64,000 nt of DNA from assembly GCF_902459735.1 (NCBI RefSeq), contig NZ_CABPRV010000003.1:682001-746000 (forward strand), in the 5' to 3' direction. The DNA is from Pandoraea capi. Lineage in GTDB: Bacteria; Pseudomonadota; Gammaproteobacteria; Burkholderiales; Burkholderiaceae. The notes under the pieces were generated by a model. It was not told where the DNA came from and ran no database searches. It was given only the letters and a program-made list of their open reading frames with translations. Of this stretch, positions 9,799 through 19,123 are shown in pieces; position 1 is the first letter of the stretch; each line of letters begins with the position of its first letter. Made by a program: the position numbers and the translations under genes.

Positions 9799-10466
9799 GG
9801 GGTCTTGGAGCCCTGTTTAGTCTGAGGTGGCGCGCTCGGCGCGGTGGGCGCAGCGGACTGACGGGGAGGCGGTTTTCCGCCCAGCTCCGCCGGCTGGATC
9901 GTGCCGTGGACATTGCCGAGCAATTGTACGGCGCGCGTGATGTTATTGAAAATCATGCCATCGCCGTACATCACGGATGCCCCGCGGAACAACTGCACGG
10001 GCTTTTCGGTACGCACGATGTCTTCATTCACGAGCACCTGAAAGTGCTCGGAGAGCGCGCGCATTTCCGGGTCGCGCGGTCCCGGCTGACGCACCACGAC
10101 AGCGTCGTCGTAGAGATCGACGATCGACATGTCAGCGTTGAGCGTGCCGCGCTTGCCCGTGGCGGTCACCTCCGGCTGATCCGGGGTAAAGGCGCGCACG
10201 GCCGGCATCGTCATGGCCGTCGTCTGATCGTCTTCGAAGTGCGTCATGTGAACGGCGTTGACACGGTACTGCGTCGTGCCGTTCGGCGACAACATGGAGA
10301 TCACCATGTCGTCGGCATAGTAGTCGGGGATGTGTTGCTTCACGTACGGCGCGCGATCGGCGTCCGAGGGCAGCGTGCGCTGCACCAGCCAGTACGTGCC
10401 CGCTGCCAGCCCCGCCAGAACGACGATGGCAAGCAGCGTAGACGGAGAGACGCGTTGAATGGCCAT
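9795..10466 (-). CDS. lptC: LPS export protein LptC
   Basis: LptC is a bitopic inner-membrane protein that passes LPS from LptB2FG to LptA. The 223 residues begin with one transmembrane helix (about 10-28, TLLAIVVLAGLAAGTYWLV) followed by a periplasmic OstA-like fold (HIPDYYADDMVISMLSPNGT). The Ala/Pro/Gln-rich C-terminal tail is longer than in E. coli LptC. It lies 24 bp after kdsC and overlaps lptA by 4 bp. Confidence 0.95.
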   Translation of the reverse strand: MAIQRVSPSTLLAIVVLAGLAAGTYWLVQRTLPSDADRAPYVKQHIPDYYADDMVISMLSPNGTTQYRVNAVHMTHFEDDQTTAMTMPAVRAFTPDQPEVTATGKRGTLNADMSIVDLYDDAVVVRQPGPRDPEMRALSEHFQVLVNEDIVRTEKPVQLFRGASVMYGDGMIFNNITRAVQLLGNVHGTIQPAELGGKPPPRQSAAPTAPSAPPQTKQGSKTP

Positions 10467-10490
10467 GAGTGGATCGGTTCCCTCGACGCG

Positions 10491-11060
10491 TCAGGCGAGC
10501 GCTTCGGCGAGCAGGGCGTCGTAACGCCCCTGCGCGCGCAGGATGAAGTCGCACAGTTCTCGCACGGCGCCTTCGCCCCCGCGCGTGTCGGCGATCCAGT
10601 GGCAGCGCGCCTTCACTTCGGCGTGCGCATTGGCCGGGCAAGCCGCGAAGCCCACGCGCGTGAGCACCGGCAGATCGGGCCAGTCGTCGCCGATGTGGCC
10701 GCACACGTCGGCCGTCACGGACACCTTGGCGCACAGGTCCTCGAACGCGGCGCGCTTGTCGTGCACCCCTTGATAGACGTGTGCCACACGCAGATCCGAC
10801 GCGCGTTTGGCGACGATGTCGGATTGACGTCCGGTGATGATCGCCGTGACGATACCGGCTTCGGCGAGCAGCTTCAGGCCGTGCCCGTCGAGCGAATCGA
10901 ACGTCTTGATGACTTCGCCTGCCGGGCCGTAGCGCAGGCCGCCGTCGGTGAGGACACCGTCGACGTCGAACACCATGACGCGCAGACGCGCCGCCCGTGC
11001 GGTGGCGTCGTTAGCGTCGAATGGCGTGGTGCTGGGATGACTCATGGACGGGAAACTCAC
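10491..11060 (-). CDS. kdsC: 3-deoxy-D-manno-octulosonate 8-phosphate phosphatase
   Basis: KdsC removes phosphate from Kdo-8-phosphate, giving the Kdo sugar of the LPS inner core. It is a HAD phosphatase without a cap: MVFDVDGVLTDGGL holds the nucleophile and acid/base Asp, and GDDWPDLPVL is motif III. The frame starts with GTG at 11060 (4-bp overlap with the kdsD stop) or with ATG at 11045 (MSHPSTTPF); either gives about 184-189 residues. Confidence 0.95.
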   Translation of the reverse strand: MSFPSMSHPSTTPFDANDATARAARLRVMVFDVDGVLTDGGLRYGPAGEVIKTFDSLDGHGLKLLAEAGIVTAIITGRQSDIVAKRASDLRVAHVYQGVHDKRAAFEDLCAKVSVTADVCGHIGDDWPDLPVLTRVGFAACPANAHAEVKARCHWIADTRGGEGAVRELCDFILRAQGRYDALLAEALA

Positions 11061-12037
11061 ACGACCTTGGCGGCGAAGAGGTCGTGGACGTTCAGCGCAC
11101 CGACGAGGCGGTCGTTCTCGGTCACGAGCAGTTGCATGATGCCGAAGCGCTCCATGAGCTCGGCGGCTTCCGCGGCGAGATGATCCGGGCCGATGGTACG
11201 CGGGCCGGCCTTCATGACGTCGGCCAGCTTCAGCGAAGTGAAATCGAGCGTACGCTTGAACAAACGACGCAAATCGCCGTCGGTAAAGATACCGACGACG
11301 CGGTCATCGGCGTCCACGATCGCGGTCATGCCGAGGCCCTTGGCGGTCATCTCGATCAGCGCGTCGGAGAGATTGGCGTCGGAGCGCACGCGGGGAATGG
11401 CGTCGCCGGTGCGCATGACATCGCGCACGAACGTGAGCAGACGCCGGCCGAGCGCGCCGCCCGGATGCGAGCGGGCGAAGTCCTCGGCGCCGAAACCGCG
11501 TGCGTCGAGCAGCGTGACGGCGAGGGCGTCGCCCAGCGCGAGGGCTGCCGTGGTGCTGGCCGTGGGCGCAAGACCAAGCGGGCACGCTTCCTTCTCGACG
11601 TGGGCGTCGAGATGCACGTCGGACAGGCGCCCGAGGCTGGAGGCGGCGTTGCCTGTCATGGCGATGAGCTTGGCGCCGATGCGCTTGATCATCGGCAGGA
11701 TACTGACCAGTTCACCCGTTTCGCCCGAGTTCGACAGGGCGACGACGACGTCGTCGGCCGTAATCATGCCGAGGTCGCCGTGGCTGGCCTCGGCCGGGTG
11801 TACGAAGAAGGCGGGGGTGCCGGTGCTGGCGAAGGTGGCGGCAAGTTTGCGGCCGATATGGCCCGACTTGCCCATCCCGGTGACGACCACGCGTCCCTTG
11901 CAGGCGAGCAGAAGCGAGACCGCTTCGAAGAAGCTGTCGTCGAGGTGCGCGGACACGCGTTCGATGGCGTCGGCTTCAGTGCGCAACACCTCCCGGGCGA
12001 CCTCTAGTGCCCGGCCTGGATTGATTTTCGCTATCAT
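11057..12037 (-). CDS. kdsD: Arabinose-5-phosphate isomerase (KdsD/KpsF family)
   Basis: KdsD converts ribulose-5-phosphate to arabinose-5-phosphate, the first step of Kdo synthesis. The 326-residue protein has an N-terminal SIS sugar-isomerase domain (VTGMGKSGHIGRKLAATFASTGTPAFFVHPAEASHGDLGM) and two C-terminal CBS domains (from about residue 200). It is the first gene of the kdsD-kdsC-lptC-lptA-lptB operon, so Kdo supply and LPS export are expressed together. Confidence 0.96.
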   Translation of the reverse strand: MIAKINPGRALEVAREVLRTEADAIERVSAHLDDSFFEAVSLLLACKGRVVVTGMGKSGHIGRKLAATFASTGTPAFFVHPAEASHGDLGMITADDVVVALSNSGETGELVSILPMIKRIGAKLIAMTGNAASSLGRLSDVHLDAHVEKEACPLGLAPTASTTAALALGDALAVTLLDARGFGAEDFARSHPGGALGRRLLTFVRDVMRTGDAIPRVRSDANLSDALIEMTAKGLGMTAIVDADDRVVGIFTDGDLRRLFKRTLDFTSLKLADVMKAGPRTIGPDHLAAEAAELMERFGIMQLLVTENDRLVGALNVHDLFAAKVV

Positions 12038-12251
12038 GCGCGGAGTATATCAAAACGGACGTGGCGTCGAAGGACAGCCGCGCCACGCCTGGCCCAGCGC
12101 CTTTCGGGACATCGCCTGAAGCGGCAAGGTTTCCGCTCCAGGCGTGACATCCAGACGTAATCTGGCATGTGTCTTGCATGAGATGTGCCAGACCCATGCA
12201 CGACAAAACACCCCGCTGACAACGTATCGCTCAGGAAACCGACCCTAGCTG

Positions 12252-14234
12252 ATGGCATCGCCGCTCGAACTCACTCTCGTCCTGTTGTTTGCCGCCTGCG
12301 TCGGGGTGGTGCTGTTTCGCATGCTCCATCTGCCGCCGATGCTGGGCTACCTCAGCGTGGGCATCGTCATCGGCCCGCATGCGCTGGGTCTGGCCTCGGA
12401 TTCGCAACGCGTGCAGTACCTGGCGGAGTTCGGCGTCGTGTTCCTGATGTTCTCCATCGGCATCGAGTTTTCCTTACCGAAGCTCAAGAGCATGCGGCGG
12501 GTGGTCCTCGGGCTGGGCGTGTCTCAGGTCCTGGGCACATTGCTCGTGGCCGTCGGGCTGGGCGCGCTCGTCAACCTCTTCTGGTCGTTTTCCTGGCAGG
12601 CGTCGGTGGCGCTGGGCGGCGCACTGGCCATGTCTTCGACGGCCATCGTCACGAAAATGCTGGCCGAGCGGCTCGAACTGGAGACGGAGCACGGCCGCAA
12701 CATCATGGGCGTGCTGCTGTTTCAGGATCTGGCCGTGGTGCCGCTGCTGATCGTGATCTCCGCGCTCGGCGGCAACTCGAAGGCGCTGGTGCTGGCGCTG
12801 TCGCTCGCGGCGCTCAAGATCACGGGCGCGCTCGCGCTGCTGCTGTGGTTGGGCCAGAAGCTGGTCGGCCGCTGGTTCCACATCGTGGCGGCGCGCCGCT
12901 CGCAAGAGCTGTTCATGCTGAATCTGCTGCTGCTCACGCTCGGACTGGCTTACATCACGGAGCATCTGGGGCTGTCGATGGCGCTGGGCGCATTCATCGC
13001 GGGCATGCTGATCGCGGAGACGCCGTTTCGCCATCAGGTGGAAGACGACATCAAGCCGTTTCGCGACGTGCTGCTCGGCCTGTTCTTCATCACGACGGGC
13101 ATGCTGCTCAACCCGACCATCGTGCTCAAGCAACCGTTGCTCGTGCTGCTGTTCTTCGTCGGGCCGCTGATCGTCAAGTTCACGCTCATCGCCGGTCTCG
13201 CGCGTTTGTTCGGCAGCCCGCCGGGCACGGCGATCCGCACCGGTCTCGGGCTTGCGCAGGCGGGTGAGTTCGGTTTCGTGCTGCTCAATCTGGTGATCGA
13301 TCGCAACTTGCTCGACCCGTCGCTCTCGCAGGCGGTGCTCGCCGGCATGCTGCTCTCGATGCTGTGCGCGCCGTTCCTCATCATCAACGCCGATCGCATC
13401 GCGCTGCGCTTCGTCGCGAACGAATGGATGATGCAATCGTTGCAGATGACGAAGATCGCCACGCAGAGCATCAAGACCTCGGGCCACGTCATCATTTGCG
13501 GTTACGGCCGATGCGGTCAGAACCTGGCGCGCATGCTCGAACAGGAGGGCATCGGCTATGTGGCGCTCGATCTGGACCCCGACCGGGTGATGGAAGCCGC
13601 CAGTTCCGGCGAAACGGTCGTGTTCGGCGATGCGGCAAGGCGCGAGGCGCTTGTCGCGGCGGGGATTCACCGCGCAGCGGGGATCGTGGTGACGTACGAC
13701 AGCACGCCGGCGGCGCTCAAGGTGCTCGCCCAGGTGCAGGCGCTGGAGCCGACGCTGCCCGTGGTCGTGCGTACCGTCGACGACACGCATATCGACGACC
13801 TGATCGCGGCCGGGGCGACCGAAGTCGTGCCGGAGATCGTGGAGGGCAGTCTGATGCTCGCGTCGCACGCGCTGGTGCTCATGGGGGTGCCGATGCGCCG
13901 CGTGTTACGCCGTGTGGCACAGGCCCGTAACGAGCGCTACAGCCTGCTGCGCGGCTACTTCCATGGGCTGGATGACGAAGACGAAGACGGCGAGCGCGAG
14001 CAGGTGCGTCTGCAATCGGTGCCGCTCACGCTCAATGCCGAAGCGGTCGGCCGCACGCTCGGCGAGCTTCGTCTCGACAAGCTTGGCGTGACGGTCACGG
14101 CGATCCGCCGGCATGGCATTCGCGGCGTGGAGCCGGTGGCGGAGACGCGTCTGATGGCTGAGGACATCGTCGTGCTGCGCGGCTTGCCCGACAAGCTCGT
14201 CGAAGCGGAAATGCGCTTGCTCGGGCGGGAATAG
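12252..14234 (+). CDS. Cation:proton antiporter, CPA2/KefB type, with TrkA-N and TrkA-C domains
   Basis: The 660-residue protein has about 12 transmembrane helices (residues 1-380), then a Rossmann NAD-binding RCK domain (HVIICGYGRCGQNLARMLEQEG, about 415) and a C-terminal TrkA-C domain (SVPLTLNAEAVGRTLGELRL). This architecture is that of glutathione-gated or nucleotide-gated K+/H+ antiporters such as KefB, KefC and YbaL; the exact ion cannot be read from sequence. It diverges from kdsD, a conserved arrangement in the family. ATG 12252 starts directly at the first membrane helix. Confidence 0.92.
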   Translation: MASPLELTLVLLFAACVGVVLFRMLHLPPMLGYLSVGIVIGPHALGLASDSQRVQYLAEFGVVFLMFSIGIEFSLPKLKSMRRVVLGLGVSQVLGTLLVAVGLGALVNLFWSFSWQASVALGGALAMSSTAIVTKMLAERLELETEHGRNIMGVLLFQDLAVVPLLIVISALGGNSKALVLALSLAALKITGALALLLWLGQKLVGRWFHIVAARRSQELFMLNLLLLTLGLAYITEHLGLSMALGAFIAGMLIAETPFRHQVEDDIKPFRDVLLGLFFITTGMLLNPTIVLKQPLLVLLFFVGPLIVKFTLIAGLARLFGSPPGTAIRTGLGLAQAGEFGFVLLNLVIDRNLLDPSLSQAVLAGMLLSMLCAPFLIINADRIALRFVANEWMMQSLQMTKIATQSIKTSGHVIICGYGRCGQNLARMLEQEGIGYVALDLDPDRVMEAASSGETVVFGDAARREALVAAGIHRAAGIVVTYDSTPAALKVLAQVQALEPTLPVVVRTVDDTHIDDLIAAGATEVVPEIVEGSLMLASHALVLMGVPMRRVLRRVAQARNERYSLLRGYFHGLDDEDEDGEREQVRLQSVPLTLNAEAVGRTLGELRLDKLGVTVTAIRRHGIRGVEPVAETRLMAEDIVVLRGLPDKLVEAEMRLLGRE

Positions 14235-14263
14235 TCAGCAATCGTCGGTAATCGTCAGCAATA
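14234..14263. repeat. 10-bp tandem repeat at the antiporter stop codon
   Basis: Three units, GTCAGCAATC, GTCGGTAATC and GTCAGCAATA, begin on the last base of the antiporter stop codon. It is one of several short repeats immediately after stop codons in this window. Confidence 0.7.
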
Positions 14264-14339
14264 CGGGAATCGATAGGGACATCGGGCCTTTTTGGCATAA
14301 TGTGGCGTGTTCCCTATCAGTACCCAAAGAAGGATCCCC

Positions 14340-14891
14340 GTGCAGATCGACGAGTCCCCTGCCGCCTATATCAAAAGCCAGATCCGCACCGTGCCGGACT
14401 GGCCCTCGCCCGGCGTGCAGTTCCGCGACATCACCCCGTTGCTCAAGAACCCGCGCACCTTGCGGGTGCTCATCGATGTGTTCGTGCATCGCTACATGGC
14501 GCAGCGGCCTGACTACATCGCGGGTCTCGACGCACGCGGCTTCATTCTCGGCTCGATCCTCGCGTACGAGCTGAACATCGGATTCATCCCCATTCGCAAG
14601 AAAGGCAAGCTGCCGTATCAGACGGTTGCCGAAGAGTACGAGCTGGAATACGGCAGTGCGACGGTCGAGATTCATGCCGACGCGTGCGGCCCCGGTGACC
14701 GCGTGTTGCTCATCGACGATCTGGTCGCCACGGGCGGCACGATGCTCGCGGGCAAGAAACTGCTGGAGCGGCTCGGTGCCACGGTCATCGAAGGCGCGGC
14801 CATCGTCGACCTGCCGGAATTAGGCGGATCGCGCCTGATTCGCGACGCCGGTCTGGAGCTCTTCCTGCTGTGCTCGTTCGAAGGGCATTGA
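14340..14891 (+). CDS. apt: Adenine phosphoribosyltransferase
   Basis: Apt salvages adenine to AMP using PRPP. The PRPP-binding loop [14 protein letters not shown] and the adenine-binding text [10 protein letters not shown] and [10 protein letters not shown] are clear. I chose GTG 14340 (183 aa), because AAGAAGGA sits at ideal distance and it begins [15 protein letters not shown], as in relatives. An in-frame GTG at 14307 would add 11 residues without a good ribosome-binding site. Confidence 0.96.
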   Translation: MQIDESPAAYIKSQIRTVPDWPSPGVQFRDITPLLKNPRTLRVLIDVFVHRYMAQRPDYIAGLDARGFILGSILAYELNIGFIPIRKKGKLPYQTVAEEYELEYGSATVEIHADACGPGDRVLLIDDLVATGGTMLAGKKLLERLGATVIEGAAIVDLPELGGSRLIRDAGLELFLLCSFEGH

Positions 14892-15063
14892 GTCGTGCCT
14901 GCCCCGGCCATGGCCCGGGTCATGCCTTGATCATTGCCCGGGAACGCCTTGGTTATCGCCGCAGTTATCGCAATACCCAACCCAGACGCTGTCTCCTGAA
15001 ACTGCCGCCGGCTTGCGATTTCGCTGCCGAACTCGCCTCCGGCCCCACGATCTGAACGCTCCG

Positions 15064-15678
15064 ATGCCCAATCTCTGGTTGTTCCTGCTGACCTCGGTGG
15101 CGATCACGCTCGCGCCGGGCCCCGACAACATGCAGGTCATTGCGCGCGGCATCGCTCAGGGGCGTCGTGCGGGTCTGGCGGCGGCTGCCGGTTTCACGTT
15201 CGGCTGCCTCTTTCACACGACGATTGCTGCCGTCGGTCTGGCAGCCGTGCTGCGCTCATCGCCGTGGGCATTCGAGGCGATCAAGCTGGCCGGCGCGGCG
15301 TACCTGATCTGGATCGGCATCAAGGCATTGCGCGCGCGCGGCGCACTGGCGCTCGCGAACGACGCCACGCCGCAGCCGCTCATGGCCGTGTTTCGCCAGA
15401 GCGTGTTCGCGAACATGCTCAATCCGAAGGTCACGCTGTTCTTCCTCGTATTCCTGCCGCAGTTTGTCAGTGCCGATGCGGTCCATCCGGGCTGGCAGAT
15501 GCTGTTGCTCGGCCTCGTGTTCATGGGGCAGACCATCGTCGTGTTCAGCGCATACGGCTGGTTCGCAGGCGTGCTGGGCACGTGGCTCAAGCGTCGCCCC
15601 GGCGCGGGGCGCTGGCTCGATCGCGTGGCCGGTGCGATCTTCATCGGTCTGGGCCTGCGCGTCGCGTTGCAGGGGTAA
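15064..15678 (+). CDS. LysE/RhtB-family amino-acid exporter
   Basis: The 204-residue, six-helix inner-membrane protein has the family signature at the N-terminus (TSVAITLAPGPDNMQVIARGIAQGRRAGLAAAAG) and a basic cytoplasmic loop before NPKVTLFFLVFLPQF. These carriers export amino acids or homoserine lactones; the substrate cannot be deduced. ATG 15064 places the first helix at the N-terminus; the frame upstream is spacer. Confidence 0.9.
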   Translation: MPNLWLFLLTSVAITLAPGPDNMQVIARGIAQGRRAGLAAAAGFTFGCLFHTTIAAVGLAAVLRSSPWAFEAIKLAGAAYLIWIGIKALRARGALALANDATPQPLMAVFRQSVFANMLNPKVTLFFLVFLPQFVSADAVHPGWQMLLLGLVFMGQTIVVFSAYGWFAGVLGTWLKRRPGAGRWLDRVAGAIFIGLGLRVALQG

Positions 15679-15792
15679 GCCGGTGTGCGCCCGCACTCGC
15701 GACGCATCTGTCGCGTCTGCCGGATCTCCCGGGTGCTGAAGTCCGGTCCTCAAGAATTCGCAGTTCAATCGTTTCACTGACATTGTCCGATC

Positions 15793-16548
15793 ATGCTCGC
15801 CGAACAACGCCAACAATACGTGCTTGAACAACTCGCCAAGACCGGCGCGCTCGCCATCAGCGATCTGGTGCGGGAGTTGGGTGTCTCGCGCGAGACCGTG
15901 CGACGCGACCTCAACACGCTCGCCGCCCGTGGATTGCTGCTCATGACGCACGGCGGCGCACTGGCGGCCGATCGCAGCGAGCCCGACTGGACGCTGCGCG
16001 AGAACGTCAACGCCGTGGGCAAGCGCGCCATCGGCGTGCGCGCAGCGGAGCTGGTGCCCGACGGTGCGTCGGTGATCATCGACTACGGCACGACCACCCG
16101 TGCCGTGGCGCAGGCGCTGCTCTCGAAGCATCGCCTGCGCATCTACACGAACGACTGGCAGATCGCGCGTTTGCTCGGCCGTCATCACGACAACCGCGTC
16201 ACGCTGCTCGGCGGCGAGTTGCAGGACAACGAAGACGCCGTGCAGGGCTGGGACGCCATCAACCAGATCGCCCAATACCATGCCGACTTCGCCTTCATCG
16301 GTGTCGGTGGCTTGACGGAGGACGGTGGCATCACCGACTTCAACCGGGCTGCGGCCGAACTGCGTGCGCGCATGTTGCTGTGCGCGAACGTTGCCGCCGT
16401 GGTCGCGGACCACACCAAGTTCGGACGTGTCACCCCGGTGCGCATCCGCCATTTCGAAGCCGCGCGCTACCTCATCAGCGACGCCGCGCCGCACAAGAGC
16501 ATGCTGGCCCAACTGCGTGCGCGCGGTCCGGAACTGCTGATCGCCTGA
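15793..16548 (+). CDS. DeoR/GlpR-family transcriptional regulator next to phnCDE
   Basis: The 251-residue protein has the DeoR N-terminal winged helix (QQYVLEQLAKTGALAISDLVRELGVSRETVRRDLNTLAARGLLLMTHGGA) and the C-terminal sugar-phosphate-binding DeoRC domain (SVIIDYGTTTRAVAQALL; FIGVGGLTEDGGITDFNRAAAE). Such regulators usually sense phosphorylated sugars. C-P lyase produces ribose phosphates, and the gene ends 528 bp before phnC on the same strand, so it is a plausible local regulator of phosphonate uptake. That role is inferred from position only. Confidence 0.88.
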   Translation: MLAEQRQQYVLEQLAKTGALAISDLVRELGVSRETVRRDLNTLAARGLLLMTHGGALAADRSEPDWTLRENVNAVGKRAIGVRAAELVPDGASVIIDYGTTTRAVAQALLSKHRLRIYTNDWQIARLLGRHHDNRVTLLGGELQDNEDAVQGWDAINQIAQYHADFAFIGVGGLTEDGGITDFNRAAAELRARMLLCANVAAVVADHTKFGRVTPVRIRHFEAARYLISDAAPHKSMLAQLRARGPELLIA

Positions 16549-16915
16549 CGCTGGCCGACGCGCACCAACGCGCCGCAACCCGCCAGAATCTCGGCATCGG
16601 GGAGCGCGCCATACGTCGCCACACCACGCCACACGTCGCCAAGACGTGTGCGCTTCACCGCAAAAGTCTCGTCGTCTATACCTTTTGGGAAGCCTTGCGG
16701 CGCGGCCTTTTGCTGCCGTTTCTCCAGTCAATACACGTGCGGCGGTTTTTCAAAAATATGTAGACAAAGTGCCTTCGTCGCTCGACGAACGGTGCCGCAC
16801 AATCTCATCCCTCCTGACGGTCCCGTCGGCGTTGCGAAGTCCCTCGTGCGCCCTGAAACATTGGCAACTCGTTGAGTAGATAAGGGTTTTCGCCATCCCG
16901 GAAAAAGCTGATCGA
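16549..16915. other. Non-coding spacer upstream of phnC
   Basis: No convincing gene is seen here. The part from about 16660 is richer in A/T than its surroundings and leads into the regulatory sites before phnC. Open frames in it are short and lack family resemblance. Confidence 0.5.
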
Positions 16916-16949
16916 TTGTCACTGTGTTGTCATCCGCGCTTTTTAGACT
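16916..16949 (+). promoter_or_regulatory. Candidate Pho box and -10 for phnCDE
   Basis: Two direct half-sites, TTGTCAC (16916-16922) and TTGTCAT (16927-16933), are separated by 4 bp, giving the 11-bp periodicity of PhoB boxes (consensus CTGTCAT). A -10-like TAGACT (16944-16949) follows exactly 10 bp later, the spacing used when PhoB replaces a -35 element. Read by eye; supported by the same geometry before phnG. Confidence 0.6.
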
Positions 16950-16960
16950 GCGTTCACTTT

Positions 16961-16976
16961 TGGCACAAATTGCCAC
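16961..16976. promoter_or_regulatory. Dyad operator candidate between the phnC promoter and phnC
   Basis: TGGCA and TGCCA flank a 5-bp centre (16961-16975), just downstream of the expected transcription start, a position typical of repressor sites. The sub-sequence CACAAATTGCCAC (16964-16976) recurs exactly at 49776-49788 in front of phnR. Confidence 0.5.
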
Positions 16977-17076
16977 AAAACAGCTAGTCGAGCGATGCGG
17001 CACCGACACCCCGGGTGGGGATGTCGCCAGCCACCGGGCATCGGGGCCGACCGGCAATCTGACTGACAGGTGAACC

Positions 17077-17952
17077 GTGGACGAAGCGATTCGAATCGAG
17101 CGACTGACCAAGACTTTCGGCAGCGGCCGCCGTGCTCTGGACGAAGTGGCACTCAAAGTCATGCCGGGCGAAATGGTCGCCCTGATCGGGGCGTCGGGCT
17201 CGGGCAAGTCGACGCTGATGCGTCACATTGCGGGCTTTGTCCCGGCCGACCAGCAGCCGGGCAGCATCGAGATTCTCGGTCGCCCGATTCAGCGCGACGG
17301 ACGCATCGTGCGCGAAGTGCGTCAGATCCGCCGCGACATCGGCTTCGTCTTCCAGCAGTTCAACCTCGTTGGCCGTCTGCCGGTCATCACCAACGTGCTG
17401 ACGGGCCTGCTCGCCCGCGTGCCGCTGTGGCGCAGCCTGATGTTCCGCTTCACGTCGGCCGAGCGTCAGGCCGCACTGACAGCGCTCGCAGAAGTCGGCA
17501 TCGCCGATCTGGCGTTCCAGCGCGCGAGCACGCTCTCCGGCGGTCAGCAGCAGCGCGCGGCGCTCGCTCGCACGCTCGTGCAGGGTGCAAAGATCATTCT
17601 CGCGGACGAACCGATTGCGTCGCTCGATCCGGAGTCGGCACGCAAGGTGATGGACATGCTCGCGCGCATGAATCGCGATCACAAACTCACGGTCGTGGTC
17701 TCGTTGCACCAGGTGGACGTGGCCATGCGTTACTGCGTGCGCACCGTCGCGCTGCATCAGGGTCGCGTGGTGTACGACGGTCCGTCGTCGGCGCTCACGC
17801 CGGACCTGCTGCGTCGCCTGTACGGCGTGCAGGCGAGCGAGTTGCTCAACGAATCGACGGACGAAGCGGAAGGCGCCGCCGTCGACGCCAGCGCGAAGCC
17901 GGCCGAGGCCGAAGCCCCGTTCCTGACGTCGATGTCGCTGAGCCTTTCCTGA
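17077..17952 (+). CDS. phnC: Phosphonate ABC transporter ATP-binding protein PhnC
   Basis: PhnC powers import of phosphonates through PhnE. The 291-residue ABC ATPase has Walker A GASGSGKS (38-45), Q-loop [12 protein letters not shown], signature [15 protein letters not shown], Walker [14 protein letters not shown] and switch His SLHQVDVA. The GTG start at 17077 is preceded by ACAGGTGA. An Ala/Glu-rich C-terminal tail of about 35 residues extends beyond the usual fold. phnD and phnE follow on the same strand. Confidence 0.96.
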   Translation: MDEAIRIERLTKTFGSGRRALDEVALKVMPGEMVALIGASGSGKSTLMRHIAGFVPADQQPGSIEILGRPIQRDGRIVREVRQIRRDIGFVFQQFNLVGRLPVITNVLTGLLARVPLWRSLMFRFTSAERQAALTALAEVGIADLAFQRASTLSGGQQQRAALARTLVQGAKIILADEPIASLDPESARKVMDMLARMNRDHKLTVVVSLHQVDVAMRYCVRTVALHQGRVVYDGPSSALTPDLLRRLYGVQASELLNESTDEAEGAAVDASAKPAEAEAPFLTSMSLSLS

Positions 17953-17976
17953 ACCTCGCGCACGACTCACCCATTT

Positions 17977-18010
17977 CGTCTCAAACCGTCTCAAACCGCC
18001 TCAAACCGTC
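17977..18010. repeat. 10-bp tandem repeat between phnC and phnD
   Basis: CGTCTCAAAC is repeated three times (the third with one change, CGCC) plus a partial CGTC, starting 25 bp after the phnC stop. It is a local tandem duplication in the intercistronic spacer. Confidence 0.85.
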
Positions 18011-18057
18011 GTACTTAAGCCTTAACCAAGGCCTTATCTGACCAGGAGCTTGCTCTC

Positions 18058-19026
18058 ATGAAATTGTGGAAATCCCTGCTGGCCGGCGCGGCCATGATCG
18101 CCTCGGTGGCGGTGGTACACGCGCAGGAAATCAACTTCGGCATCATCTCGACCGATTCCAGCGCCGCGCTGCGTCAACGCTGGCAGCCGCTGATCGACGA
18201 CATGGAGAAGCAAACGGGTCTGAAGGTGACGCCGTTCTTTGCCACCGACTACGCCGGCGTGATCGAAGGCATGCGCTTCAACAAGGTGCAGCTCGCGTGG
18301 ATGGGCAACAAGGGCGCGATGGAAGCCGTGGACCGCTCACAAGGCGAAGTCTTCGCGAAGATCATGTACGCCGACGGCACCGAAGGCTACTACTCTCTGC
18401 TGATCTCGAACGCATCGAGCCCGTACAAGACGCTCGAGGACGTGATCAAGAACGGCAAGAAGATCAACTTCGGTCTGGGCGATCCGACCTCGACGTCGGG
18501 CACGCTGGTGCCGGGTTACTACGTCTTCGCCAAGAACAACATCGATCCGCGCACGTACTTCAAGACGGCGCGCAGCTCGAATCACGGTGCGAACCTGATG
18601 GCGGTCATCAACAATCAGGTGGACGTGGCGACGAACAACACCGAAGAGCTCAACAAGCTCGAAGCCACACAGCCGGAGAAGGCCAGGCAGGTTCACGTGA
18701 TCTGGAAGTCGCCGCTGATTCCGTCAGACCCGCTGCTGTGGCGCAAGGACCTGCCGGACGGCACGAAGAAGAAGATTCGCGACTTCTTCCTCGCCTACGG
18801 CAAGGACGCGCACGAGAAGGAAGTGCTCAAGAACATTTACAACTACGGCGGCTTCCGTGCCTCGTCGGATGCGCAACTGCTGCCGATCCGTCAGCTCGAA
18901 CTCTTCAAGCAGAAGGTGCAGCTTGAGCAGGACGCCAATGTCGATGCGGCCAAGAAGAAGACGCAACTGGCCGATCTCGACGGCAAGCTGGCAGCGCTCG
19001 ACAAAGAACTGAACAAGACGAAGTAA
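18058..19026 (+). CDS. phnD: Phosphonate ABC transporter periplasmic binding protein PhnD
   Basis: PhnD captures phosphonates in the periplasm and hands them to PhnE. The 322-residue protein has a signal peptide ([16 protein letters not shown], cleavage near residue 22) and the family text [49 protein letters not shown] and [20 protein letters not shown] Lys/Glu-rich C-terminal helix closes it. ATG 18058 is preceded by CAGGAGCT. Confidence 0.96.
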   Translation: MKLWKSLLAGAAMIASVAVVHAQEINFGIISTDSSAALRQRWQPLIDDMEKQTGLKVTPFFATDYAGVIEGMRFNKVQLAWMGNKGAMEAVDRSQGEVFAKIMYADGTEGYYSLLISNASSPYKTLEDVIKNGKKINFGLGDPTSTSGTLVPGYYVFAKNNIDPRTYFKTARSSNHGANLMAVINNQVDVATNNTEELNKLEATQPEKARQVHVIWKSPLIPSDPLLWRKDLPDGTKKKIRDFFLAYGKDAHEKEVLKNIYNYGGFRASSDAQLLPIRQLELFKQKVQLEQDANVDAAKKKTQLADLDGKLAALDKELNKTK

Positions 19027-19043
19027 GCAAGGCTTGTGGTGGC

Positions 19044-19079
19044 AGACGGTCGACCGGCAACGGTCGGCCGTCTTAATTT
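19044..19079 (+). terminator. Stem-loop between phnD and phnE (attenuator or mRNA-stabilising hairpin)
   Basis: A 13-bp stem with a single G-U pair and a GCAA (GNRA) tetraloop lies at 19044-19073 and is followed by TTAATTT. It begins 18 bp after the phnD stop. Hairpins at this place are known to lower permease relative to binding-protein expression or to protect upstream mRNA. Confidence 0.65.
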
Positions 19080-19123
19080 CCTCACCGGCGGCTACCGAGC
19101 CGGTACGACTCGTGGTACTCGAC

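Noticed and set aside
12474-13868. 464-codon minus-strand frame rich in Arg/Gln/His inside the antiporter gene
   Set aside because: Typical antisense shadow of a membrane protein gene; no recognisable domain.
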